In this document: piece by piece, positions 7,761 to 17,000 of the stretch
Position numbering within the stretch: the stretch's first letter is position 1
Layout of the letters: every line of letters begins with the position of its first letter
Source: Bacillus marasmi
GTDB taxonomy: Bacteria; Bacillota; Bacilli; Bacillales; Cytobacillaceae
Direction of reading: 5' to 3'
Assembly: GCF_902168435.1 (NCBI RefSeq)
Contig: NZ_LR656169.1
Span: 62,001 to 126,000, forward strand
Length of the DNA: 64,000 nucleotides
The notes under the pieces: generated by a model
What the model saw: only the letters and a program-made list of their open reading frames with translations
Told to the model about the DNA's origin: nothing
Databases searched by the model: none
Position numbers and translations under genes: made by a program

Positions 7761-9074
7761 TTATATTACTTTAAAAACTTGTTCCTTTTGAATTTTGATT
7801 TGTTCCGATTTTAAATATTTATCAAAAAACTGGAGAATTATATTATTAGTTGTCTGAATGCACTCTCTAGCATCAATAGAACCAGTTCCTAACATTCCTG
7901 CTAAAATGGGAGAGATAATAGGTAAATCCGTAAAATTCATATGGTCAGACCCTTCAATGACGACCTGATAGGAATCTATTGCATTTTTCATTGCAACTGT
8001 ATTAGCATATTCCGAATCCTTTTTCGCCTCTTGATAATGACCTTCAGCGAATAAATTTAAGATAGGCTTTGGATAGGGTTCATTTGTTATGACGGTTTTA
8101 CCATCCTTAAAGTCGATGATTTCCCCTAGCATTGTTCCGTCGATGACCACTACTGCATCGACATCTGCATCCTCACGGCCTATTTGCGCAGAGGTTGCAC
8201 CACCTAATGAATGTCCAAAGGTACCAATATGGTCAAGATCAATCAAGCTATAGATTGTTTCATCATTGTCAGCTTTAACATGTTCCTTTACGTAATCTAA
8301 AACAAAAGCCATATCCCCTGTTCGTAGCTCCATCCAATCTTGTTCAAGCTGGTAAATTTCCTTCTCGGATAATTCTCCATTTTGTGCCATCATTGCATCA
8401 TTCATAAAATCCATATTCGTAATAATTCTTTTTCCATCAGTTTGTTCAGTCATGAAAGCATGGTAGGTATGATCAATACTACATACGACATATCCGTTGC
8501 TTGCCAATTCTTGATAAGTGGAATAGTTACTACTTCGTAAACCAAAGGCACCATGGGAAAAAATCACTAATGGGAATGCTTCCGAATGAGCTTTCACATC
8601 AGGATACCAAAACTGTATTGTTACATTACGATTGTCATTTGCATCCTCAGTAAATTCTTCTTTTCTGGATAAATCCGTCAACGTGTAGTTTTTAGTTAAA
8701 ACTTTGTAATCTCCTGTAGGTTCAATTTGATCATATTGGGGAAATAATTGTACTGGCAAGACTGCCATAACTATTAACATCACACGGCCGATAAAACCAA
8801 CAACAATTCGTATAGGTTTCTTTGAAATATTTTCCTTCTTACACACCAGATTGTATATGCCAACCAATGCCTGAATTCCTAAAACTATGCCTATCATGTA
8901 CCATGCAAAGCCCCAATCAATAAATGGAGTAAGTACTAGTATGAAAAAAAGTAGAAATAGCGTAATTTGCACTAACGATTTTTCCTTACTTAAGTTAGAT
9001 TTCTTCCGTATTCCCCACACAACAAAAGCTATCTCAACAAAGATTAAGCCTAAAATAATTAAATTTCCAAGCAT
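7761..9074 (-). CDS. Membrane-anchored alpha/beta hydrolase (dienelactone hydrolase / PAF-acetylhydrolase-like)
   Basis: 437 residues. The first 110-120 residues hold about four transmembrane segments; the rest is an alpha/beta hydrolase with an oxyanion-type FSHGAFGLRSSNYS motif, a nucleophile elbow FGHSLGGATSAQ, an Asp region (VVVIDGTML) and a late His (GSDHMNFTD). The start at 9074 follows GGAGGG by 8 nt; an upstream frame to 9164 adds 30 residues without support. The substrate is unknown; esterase or lipase activity is the safest family-level statement. Confidence 0.8.
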   Translation of the reverse strand: MLGNLIILGLIFVEIAFVVWGIRKKSNLSKEKSLVQITLFLLFFILVLTPFIDWGFAWYMIGIVLGIQALVGIYNLVCKKENISKKPIRIVVGFIGRVMLIVMAVLPVQLFPQYDQIEPTGDYKVLTKNYTLTDLSRKEEFTEDANDNRNVTIQFWYPDVKAHSEAFPLVIFSHGAFGLRSSNYSTYQELASNGYVVCSIDHTYHAFMTEQTDGKRIITNMDFMNDAMMAQNGELSEKEIYQLEQDWMELRTGDMAFVLDYVKEHVKADNDETIYSLIDLDHIGTFGHSLGGATSAQIGREDADVDAVVVIDGTMLGEIIDFKDGKTVITNEPYPKPILNLFAEGHYQEAKKDSEYANTVAMKNAIDSYQVVIEGSDHMNFTDLPIISPILAGMLGTGSIDARECIQTTNNIILQFFDKYLKSEQIKIQKEQVFKVI

Positions 9075-9268
9075 ATGTATTTCCCTCCACAACGCACGAA
9101 AATTTGTTACCTGTTTCTCAAATGCAGAACCAAAAAACTCCCTTGTGAAAAATATTTTCGACAAAAGGAGTTTTTCATAAGCTGACAGCTTTAATATCCG
9201 ATATATTCTGATTATGCTATAATCCTATCTTACCATTCTCATATATAATTACCAGTCAAACCCTAGCT

Positions 9269-10153
9269 TCAATGATTTGCTTCTGCAGCCATTGCTTCTG
9301 CTTTTGTTTTATGAACTGTGCCTCTTGGATGCTGTGGTGGAGCATAGATAGAATATAGCTTAAGGGGTATATTACCTGTGTTGGTTAAATTATGCCATGT
9401 ACCAGCGGGCACGATAATCGCAAAATCATCGCTTACTTCTCTTTGAAATGTTAATTGATTTTGACGACTCCCCATTTTCACTAATCCTTGCCCTTGTTCT
9501 AATCGGAGAAATTGATCTAGATTGGGATGCATTTCAACACCAATATCCTCACCCACACCGATACTCATTAAAGTGACTTGTAAATGTCTACCTGTCCATA
9601 ACGCCGTCCGGAACGTATTATTAGCTTCAGTAACATCATCGATATTTACAACAAATGGGTTTGGCCCAAAATCGGTTAATGGTTGTTGCCTCTCATCAAT
9701 TGAGTAATGTAATAATTCTAATTGTTTAGCATGGTCAAGTTCATCAAGACATATTTGGTGAAACACTTCACTCACAGAAGAAGTTTGGGCTAATTGAGTT
9801 GCATTTCTGTCTCCTTGATAAGCTCTGAGTTTCTCCTGATATCCCTTTTCCAACCCTTCTTGGTATGTTTGAAAAGGAATAGTTGTATCAAGTTCATACG
9901 CAGGTTGCTTCCCAGTTAAAGTGAGATATTGGTCATTCAACTGGTGACAGTGAGCTTTTTCATCCTCTAAAATTAATAAAACTTCATTTTTATGACTTTG
10001 ATTTGGCGCAATATTGGCAAGACGACTATAAAAATCAATAGCGCTTGCCTTTCTTTTTATAGCTTCAATAATCGTTTCAGTCAAATGTAGTTGTAAAGAT
10101 GAATCGATGCAATCATTTTCATCAAGGACGCTGTTAGTTGAATTAGCATTCAT
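9269..10153 (-). CDS. Ferritin-like domain fused to a cupin domain
   Basis: 294 residues. Residues about 22-152 form a ferritin-like four-helix unit with metal-ligand-like positions E30, E65xxH68 and E138xxH141 (EDEKAH, DELDH). Residues about 165-280 are a cupin: HPNLDQFLRLEQGQG (H209) and PAGTWHNLTNTG (H254). The second His of the textbook HxH cupin motif is N211 here. GGAGGG lies nine nt before the ATG. Related stand-alone cupins occur in Bacillus; the fusion suggests a soluble metal (iron or manganese) enzyme or a spore/stress protein, but no substrate is evident. The 219-bp gap to the sortase gene holds both promoters. Confidence 0.78.
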   Translation of the reverse strand: MNANSTNSVLDENDCIDSSLQLHLTETIIEAIKRKASAIDFYSRLANIAPNQSHKNEVLLILEDEKAHCHQLNDQYLTLTGKQPAYELDTTIPFQTYQEGLEKGYQEKLRAYQGDRNATQLAQTSSVSEVFHQICLDELDHAKQLELLHYSIDERQQPLTDFGPNPFVVNIDDVTEANNTFRTALWTGRHLQVTLMSIGVGEDIGVEMHPNLDQFLRLEQGQGLVKMGSRQNQLTFQREVSDDFAIIVPAGTWHNLTNTGNIPLKLYSIYAPPQHPRGTVHKTKAEAMAAEANH

Positions 10154-10372
10154 TGAAATGTTCCCTCCATTAATTTGCTACAGGCATTTATATGCAGAAC
10201 ATAACAGTCTGTGCTTATTTTTCCAAATATAGGGAAAATCGTTTCAACTTTCCAAACATTTTCTATTATCTCTGAATAATACTTGTAATATCAAATGGTA
10301 GATTTATAATTAATACATAGGATTACCATTATTTGAGAGTAATTCTGTGAGTCAACTATAGGAGGTGATTTT

Positions 10373-11092
10373 ATTATTAGAAAAGTATTTCTGGTTTTTT
10401 TAGTATTTATTGGTTTTGCTGGTGTTGCTTTTTCAATTTACAGCATTTCTCACCAACAAATTCAATACCAGGAATCAGCACGTAAGTATGATAAGCTCCG
10501 AATTATTTACGAAAAATCTACCAACGCTTCTGAACAAAAAAATCATCACGCTGAACTACTCAAGCTTAACAAAGATTATGTCGGATGGATTGACATTTCG
10601 GACACTACCATCAACTACCCCATCGTAAAGGGAGACGATAACAACTTCTATCTCAGCCATAATTTTTATCAAGACCCTGACTTTGCCGGGGCAATCTTCA
10701 TGGATTCACAAAATTCTCTTAAAAACCTCGACAAAAATACCATCATTTATGGACACAACATGAAGGATAAAAGCATGTTTGGCAGCCTGAATAACTTCCT
10801 CGACCAAGACTTCTATGAAAATCATAAAAGGTTTACATTGGATACCCACCTCACTGAACATACATACACTTGGGATATATTTTCTGTATATGAAACAACC
10901 AATCTAAACTGGATGAAAACGAAATTCCAGAGTAATGATGATTTTTTATCCTTCTTAGATTCCATTAACAAAAGTTCTGACATAAAGACAAAAACACATA
11001 TTAAGGAAGAAGATTATATTCTCACATTATCTACATGCACAAGGAGCAATAGCGATGAACGTTTAATAATCCATGCAAAATTAATAAAGTGA
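10373..11092 (+). CDS. srtB: Class B sortase, apparently initiated at an ATT codon
   Basis: Read from 10373 the frame is open for 239 codons: a short basic N-terminus (IRK), one transmembrane anchor (about residues 4-24), then a complete class B sortase domain with YVGWIDISDTTINYPIV, H128 in IIYGHNM, C222 in TLSTCTR and R230 in DERLIIHA, the transpeptidase triad. No ATG, GTG or TTG exists in frame upstream of the ATG at 10700, which lies in the middle of the domain. A perfect GGAGGTGA (10361-10368) is 6 nt before ATT 10373 (9 nt before ATT 10376). So the start is a rare ATT, or one base is wrong in this sequence. The next gene, 10 nt on, is a likely substrate. Confidence 0.85.
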   Translation: MIRKVFLVFLVFIGFAGVAFSIYSISHQQIQYQESARKYDKLRIIYEKSTNASEQKNHHAELLKLNKDYVGWIDISDTTINYPIVKGDDNNFYLSHNFYQDPDFAGAIFMDSQNSLKNLDKNTIIYGHNMKDKSMFGSLNNFLDQDFYENHKRFTLDTHLTEHTYTWDIFSVYETTNLNWMKTKFQSNDDFLSFLDSINKSSDIKTKTHIKEEDYILTLSTCTRSNSDERLIIHAKLIK

Positions 11093-11102
11093 GGAAATTA
11101 AT

Positions 11103-12560
11103 ATGAAATTACAATCCAAATTATTAGTATTCTTCTCATTCCTATTTTGTTTTTTGATAACTCAAACAGTCTTCGCAGAAGATTCATCCTTACTCAAAAT
11201 CGATGTTACAACAGATAAAGAAGCATACTCTGAAGGTGATGAAGTAACATATAAACTTAACATTTCAAATCTTTCCGATTTAATAGCGAAAAATGTTGTT
11301 GTGACGAGCACGATTCCCGAAGGTTTAACTTTGATAAACCAAGACCTCAAAGTAGAAGGTAACAAGATCATTTGGAATTTAGACAAAATCACCCCTGCCA
11401 CTAATGTAAATTTAGAATTCAAAGCAAAACTTCCTGTTCCAACCACTCCTGTAACACCTCCACCGACTGAGGTGGATGATACAATTACTTTACCAGTTGT
11501 TACACCAGTTACTGTGAAACCTACTGCAACCGTAGCGCCAGAAACAGGTGATGACACCAATCTCGTTGGCTATTATATTCTGCTCGGATTATCAGCTGGA
11601 GTACTAACAATTGGGATTCGTGGACTCCGGAAAAAGAGTATTAAAAAAGAATTATTTGCCCTACTCGCTTTAGCATTACTACTTCCTTCAGCATCAGCGC
11701 CAAAAGCTGAAACCCAAGCTGAGCCACAGTTGGCGACCGCTTCTGTTTCCCATAAATTAGTAGTAAATAATAAAGAATTCGTTGTACAAGCAACAGTTGA
11801 AGCTACAATGGAAGAACCTCCAGCTCCTGGCACTATTTCTGGAACTATTACAAATGCAATTGATGGAGAAGGAGTCGAGGGGCTAACCCTAAAATTCCGT
11901 GAAGGTGAAAATAACACCACTGGAGAAGTTGTAGGTACAGTAACGACAAATGAAGAGGGTTCCTATGAAATTGAACTACTTGAAGGAACCTATACCATTG
12001 AAATTAGTGGAGATGGCTTCATTACTACCACAAAAGTAATCCAAGTAATTGGTAAACAGAGTATCGGGGATTTAAATGCTGCTGTTTCCCCTGTATTTGG
12101 TGAGGGACTTCGAATCGTATTGACTTGGGGAGGCAATCCTGAAGATTTAGATTCACACTTGAATGGTCCGACAGCTGATGGTGACCGCTTTGTTGTTTAT
12201 TATAGTAATCAGAGCTATTCTGATGAATTGAATGAAATCATTCTTGATGAGGATGATACTGATTCATACGGACCAGAAACAGTGACAGTCATAAAACATA
12301 TCAGTGATGGTATTTATGTTTATGGGGTTCATAAATATACAGATGAAGAGGAAAATGACCAAGTACTTTCCAATTCAGGCGCTAAGGTTGAGGTCTATAA
12401 CGGGGAAAGCTTACTCAATACCTTTTATGTTCCAGCTAATCAGAACGGAAATCTATGGAAAGTTTTTGAAATTTACAACGGTGAAATTCACCCAATCAAT
12501 CAAATCTATTTCCATGAAGATTTTGACAATGAGGTAGACCTATCGCCGACTCCTAGATAA
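11103..12560 (+). CDS. Surface protein with an internal LPXTG-like sorting signal and C-terminal CarboxypepD_reg/YfaP-like domains
   Basis: 485 residues. Order: signal peptide (1-25, cut near VFA-ED); a DUF11-like beta domain (30-110); Pro/Thr/Val linker (111-144); APETGDD (145-151), hydrophobic helix (153-172) and RKKSIKK (176-182), which together read as a complete sorting signal; then ELFALLALALLLPSASA (183-199), like a second signal peptide or membrane helix; a carboxypeptidase-regulatory beta-sandwich (about 228-310, GTISGTITNAIDGEGVEG); and a YfaP/DUF2135-like domain (LRIVLTWGGNPEDLDSHLNG to the end). A normal sorting signal is C-terminal, so this looks like two surface proteins in one frame. 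It follows the sortase gene by 10 nt. A terminator follows. Confidence 0.82.
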   Translation: MKLQSKLLVFFSFLFCFLITQTVFAEDSSLLKIDVTTDKEAYSEGDEVTYKLNISNLSDLIAKNVVVTSTIPEGLTLINQDLKVEGNKIIWNLDKITPATNVNLEFKAKLPVPTTPVTPPPTEVDDTITLPVVTPVTVKPTATVAPETGDDTNLVGYYILLGLSAGVLTIGIRGLRKKSIKKELFALLALALLLPSASAPKAETQAEPQLATASVSHKLVVNNKEFVVQATVEATMEEPPAPGTISGTITNAIDGEGVEGLTLKFREGENNTTGEVVGTVTTNEEGSYEIELLEGTYTIEISGDGFITTTKVIQVIGKQSIGDLNAAVSPVFGEGLRIVLTWGGNPEDLDSHLNGPTADGDRFVVYYSNQSYSDELNEIILDEDDTDSYGPETVTVIKHISDGIYVYGVHKYTDEEENDQVLSNSGAKVEVYNGESLLNTFYVPANQNGNLWKVFEIYNGEIHPINQIYFHEDFDNEVDLSPTPR

Positions 12561-12606
12561 AAGTTCTTAAAAAGACATTGGAAAGACATAATAAATTATT
12601 AAATAA

Positions 12607-12656
12607 GAAGGGCACCATCCAATCTTTCTTGGGTGGCGCCCTTCAATCTTTTTTAT
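12607..12656. terminator. Terminator after the sortase operon (also at the end of ypcP)
   Basis: Long imperfect stem GAAGGGCaCCAtCC / GGgTGGcGCCCTTC (12607-12644) followed on the plus strand by a T-rich run. The ypcP stop codon abuts it from the other side. Confidence 0.8.
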
Positions 12657-13556
12657 TTATCCTGCGAATTGTTCATCAAAATTTAAGAATCGTTGCAATC
12701 CACGCATTTCCACTTCTTCAAACTTTGAAAGTACTTTTTCTTGATCAAATTTCAATAATGCTTCGTCCATATTATGTGTAAGTGGAACGTCACACTTAAT
12801 CTCAGCTAATTTTCGGCTTAAATATAGCATTTCCATATCCTGCTCAATTTTAGTTTTTTGTGTTTTAGTCAATTGATGGAGGTTAGCGACGATTCCATCA
12901 ACATCCTGAAATTGAGTAAGCAGCTTTAATGCCGTTTTTTCACCTATACCTTTAACGCCAGGGTAATTATCGCTAGGATCTCCCATTAGCGCCTTTAAAT
13001 CAATCATTTGACGTGGCGTTATTCCCTTTTCCTCGTAGAATGTATCCTTCGAATGAACAAGGTAATTTCCAAAGCCCTTTTTCAATAGAATGACATAAAT
13101 ATTTTCATCAATGAGCTGAAGGATATCTTGATCACCAGTTAATATATGAACATTTGCTTCTCCGCCAGTGCTTTTTGCAATAGTTCCAATGCAATCATCA
13201 GCTTCATATCCCGGTATCCCGATATTCGGGATATCAAATGACGCCACAACTTCCTTCACCAAATCAAATTGCGGGATCAGTTCAACCGGAGCATCTGAAC
13301 GATTCGCTTTGTAATCAGGGAACATTTCAGTCCGAAACGTTTTACTGCCCATATCCCAGCAGACAGCAACGTGAGAAGGTTTAAATTTAGATACTGCAGT
13401 TAAGAAATGCTTAACAAAGCCATTCACCGCATTGGTTGGTATCCCTTTAGAATTAATCATAAATTGTCCTGTGACAGCCGTTGCAAAATAGGCTCTAAAT
13501 AACAGGGCCATCCCATCGACAAGCATTAAGTTCGGTTTTTTATTGTCAGTTTGCAT
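12657..13556 (-). CDS. ypcP: 5'-3' exonuclease (YpcP, Pol I exonuclease-domain family)
   Basis: 299 residues (B. subtilis 296), a stand-alone version of the 5'-nuclease domain of DNA polymerase I. Visible motifs: LMLVDGMALLFRAYFA (metal-binding Asp), PNIGIPGYEADDCIGTIA, HILTGDQDILQL and LMGDPSDNYPGVKGIGEKTA, the helix-hairpin-helix/H3TH element. It removes RNA primers and flaps and overlaps in function with Pol I. The start at 13556 has GGAGGT nine nt upstream; the frame continues to 13685 without support. Confidence 0.95.
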   Translation of the reverse strand: MQTDNKKPNLMLVDGMALLFRAYFATAVTGQFMINSKGIPTNAVNGFVKHFLTAVSKFKPSHVAVCWDMGSKTFRTEMFPDYKANRSDAPVELIPQFDLVKEVVASFDIPNIGIPGYEADDCIGTIAKSTGGEANVHILTGDQDILQLIDENIYVILLKKGFGNYLVHSKDTFYEEKGITPRQMIDLKALMGDPSDNYPGVKGIGEKTALKLLTQFQDVDGIVANLHQLTKTQKTKIEQDMEMLYLSRKLAEIKCDVPLTHNMDEALLKFDQEKVLSKFEEVEMRGLQRFLNFDEQFAG

Positions 13557-13732
13557 GTATATTGTACCTCCAAAAATGAGTAACAGTGACATTATAACAC
13601 GTTTAAAGTTACAAACAGAATGGTAATGTTTATAAGTAGATATATTTGTAGATTGAGTTTCCTGGTTGGGTGGGCATTTCTTCAAAAACCTTTATGCAGC
13701 TTAAAATCTATTTCCTTTTGCCATCCAAAACT

Positions 13733-13774
13733 AAAAAAAAGCTGTGTGGCCCGCATTAATCATGCCACACAGCT
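13733..13774 (-). terminator. Terminator of the dynA operon
   Basis: An 11-bp perfect stem AGCTGTGTGGC / GCCACACAGCT followed on the minus strand by eight Ts. It ends the transcript carrying dynA and the 59-residue Cys protein and isolates ypcP. Confidence 0.88.
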
Positions 13775-13810
13775 CAATCCATAAAAATAACAATGCCATA
13801 TTTTTTCCGC

Positions 13811-13990
13811 TTACTGCTTGCCTTCTTTTTTCATTAAGTGCTGAACATTTTCCTTTGGTGTCCAGCATTGAAATTGATACTTAGGCTGGGTGGTGTAACC
13901 CAGCCTACAACATAAGTAACTCATACCTGAACTAACTTTTACTGAACGGAAATGAACGCATGTAGCACATGCATGAAATCGATTTGCCAT
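13811..13990 (-). CDS. 59-residue Cys-containing protein downstream of dynA
   Basis: Short ORF MANRFHACATCVHFRSVK... with CxxC (C8, C11), a CC pair (C27, C28), C42 and conserved-looking aromatic residues; a small metal-binding fold is plausible. An AGGTGG ribosome site lies about 5 nt before ATG 13990. It begins 44 nt after the dynA stop and ends before the operon terminator, so it is co-transcribed with dynA. I do not recognise the family. Calling it coding rests on ribosome site, Cys spacing and position. Confidence 0.6.
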   Translation of the reverse strand: MANRFHACATCVHFRSVKVSSGMSYLCCRLGYTTQPKYQFQCWTPKENVQHLMKKEGKQ

Positions 13991-14034
13991 AAGCCCACCT
14001 GTTTCTAATTAAAACCTCTATTGTGAAAGCTAAC

Positions 14035-17000
14035 TTAGTTAAAATCGCGAATTTGCTTTTCAATTTCAAGTAGCTCTTCAATAGGGAACTCATCGCTAAG
14101 TGAGGCAATGATTCCTTTGTAATACTCATCAACTTGCTCGGAAATATGACTGATTAATTTTGCTGTTTCCGCTTCAAGTGCGCCAAGATAGAACGCTTTT
14201 GCTTGTTCACCTTCTAATTGTAAATATTGTTCTGCCGGATCTTCTAGAACCTTTTCCAGTTCCTCTTGCATAAATTTCTTCTCATTTTTCTCAAAAAATG
14301 CTTTCGCATTTTTGTAATAAGAGAGTGCCTTTTGGAATTGCTTCATATCCAATGACTGAAATGCAAGTTCCACCTGTAAACCATCCAATTTTTCCGGTTC
14401 AAATGAGCTGAAAGTTAAATATTGATTCTTCTCCTTAAGCTCTGTTGCTAATTGCTCTGATCGCTCTTTGAGGAGCTTGTTAATATATGCCTCAAGTCTT
14501 AAAGTAGTCGCTCTTATTTCTTGTGTAAAATCATAACCAACAGACTCAATTAACTCATTCAAGCAATGCTGAAGGGTTTTCTTAATATTTCGTCCATCCT
14601 CCTTCAGAACAGCAGGATTAAAGGATTCTTTAAAGAAATCGCCAAAACGGAAGAATACTCTTTGTTTGATGTAGTAAAGAAGTTCATCCGCTTCCTGAAC
14701 TAATCGTTTTTTCAGGAAGTCAGCATTTTGCAGCTCAATAAAGCTGTGGACTTCCTCATGTTCTGCAATTGCTGCCAAGCGTTTTCTTTCTTTAACCGAC
14801 TTGTCTTCTTGTGCAGAAGCTATCATTTGATTAAGTATTTGCACGGTTCGAGAGTGCTCAGCTTTCGCTGCATCGACTACCATTTCCTTTAAGTCACCTG
14901 AAATAAAGTGGTAGAAGGCATTTTCGAATATATTTATCCGTGAATCTTTCGAATCAAGTTGACCCATTTTTTCTTGAATTGCTAGCAAACTTGAAATCGC
15001 AAACATGCTTGGTTTTCTGATTCCATAGCTAACTAATTGATCCTTAACATATTCAATAACTTGCGACATTTCTTCATCACTGCTTGCTAAATCAATCGCG
15101 TTGATGATAAAGAACATCTTGTCAAGCTCAAAGGTGTCCTTAACCCGTCCTAATTGAATCAAGAACTCACGGTCTGCCTTCGAGAATGCATGGTTATAAT
15201 AGGTGACAAACAAGATCGCGTCAGATGATTTGATATATTCAAATGCAACATTCGTATGACGGGCATTGATAGAATCCGCTCCTGGAGTGTCAACCAATGT
15301 GATTCCTTCTTTAGTTAATGGACAATCGTAATAAACGTCAATCCATTCAACTAAACATGACTTTTCCTCCTGGGCAACGAAATCGCGAAATTCATTCAAA
15401 TCGGTTTCAATGATTTGTCCTAAGCTTGCTTCATAGTTTGCGTATCCACTATTAAATGCACGTAGGAAAGCGTAATGAACCTTGCTGTATGCATCTAAAT
15501 GTTCCTCTGTTCCTAACACCTTCACGATAGCTTTAAGGGCATCTGTAAAATCTCTAGCACCAAAATCAAACACTTCCAGTGAACGTCTTACATCATCAAG
15601 CAATGCATCTGGATTTTTCAATTTTACTAACACTGTTCCATGTGGATGCTTCGAATCGACTGGTTTAATCCTGTTAATCGCTGCTGTTGTTGGATTTGGT
15701 GATACCGGTAATATCTTCTCACCAATTAAAGCATTAGCAAAAGATGATTTTCCGGCACTGAAAGCACCAAATAATGCAACAGTAAATTGTTGACTTTCTA
15801 GTCGATCAGCACGATGCTTCAATTCTACTGATACCTTTTCTAACCCAGGAACTGCTTTAACTTTGTTAGCTGAGTGACGTAAATGGGAAACAATTCGCTC
15901 AACCTGTTCTTTGGAGATTACAGGTGCTGAATCAACATGATGCTCTTCCACGGCAATCTCAACCTCAAGCTTAGCTTCGTCTGTCGCACTTTCTATAAAA
16001 GAATCTCGAATAATTTCTACATCCTCTTCGAGAGCTTGAGCTAAGTTATCAGCCAACTCCTTATAGTTGCTGAAATCTAATTCTTCATTTAATGCTTGAT
16101 TAATCGTTTTTTCTGTTTGCTCATGGCGATTGAAAATTGAATTTAATTGATCAATTGCTGTTTGCCATTCATTCAATTGCTCTAACTCATTTTTTACATC
16201 TTTCATTGCAATTGCATTTTTTCTTGTTAATTCTTGCAAATATAGCTCTTTCCACATTGAAATAGCATTTCTAGATAGCCTTTTAATGGAACCTGACACA
16301 TCATTTGTATAGTTTAATACATACTCCCCAGATAGCATTGCCCCTGGTTTTAGATTATTTTCTAATAAATCATGAGAGATTGTCACTTGAATTGATTGTG
16401 CAGCTTCCATTAGTTCTGGCTTTTCTGCATTGTTTTCTTTTAATATCTTTAAGGCAAGCTGGCGCAAATGCCATTCAACCTGCGATTTGACTCTATCAGC
16501 TAGCTCAATAAATAAACTTTCGCGTCTTTGATTGCGCTCTTGTTCAGTTTTATTTTTTGAAAAGAAAAGTCCCACTTTAAAATTAGGTTGACAGGATTCA
16601 AGATATTGCTTTGCTAGTTCACGGGTTTGAAATGGCATAATATAAGCGTTATCAAGGATTTCATCAACTTCGTCGTTGATTTCCAAGCTTTTTTGCTCAA
16701 CAGTTGCCTTTAACTCCTCAAGCATTTTTTCAATTTGATCAATTCGTTCTTTTAGGCCTAGTCGTTCAGACTCAGTTAGTTCTGTTAACTTACCTTCAAG
16801 TATATTAATTGATGTCTCATCTTGCTCTTTAATGATTTTCAAGTGGTCATTTGTTAATTTAATTAACGAATGTAAAATGGTTTCTGGCAAACTTTCTTCT
16901 CGTCGATTTATCTTTTCATGAAGCAATTGTTGCAATGCTTCAAATTGATTGTGAGAATTATCTGGAAATTTAAGTGATGTATACAGAATGTGCTCAGGTC

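Noticed and set aside
11573-11920. Minus-strand 115-codon frame inside the surface protein gene
   Set aside because: Antisense shadow of a biased, repetitive coding sequence; no ribosome site and no recognisable domain.
13932-14132. 66-codon minus-strand frame overlapping the end of dynA
   Set aside because: It overlaps both dynA and the 59-residue Cys ORF in another frame and has no ribosome site.
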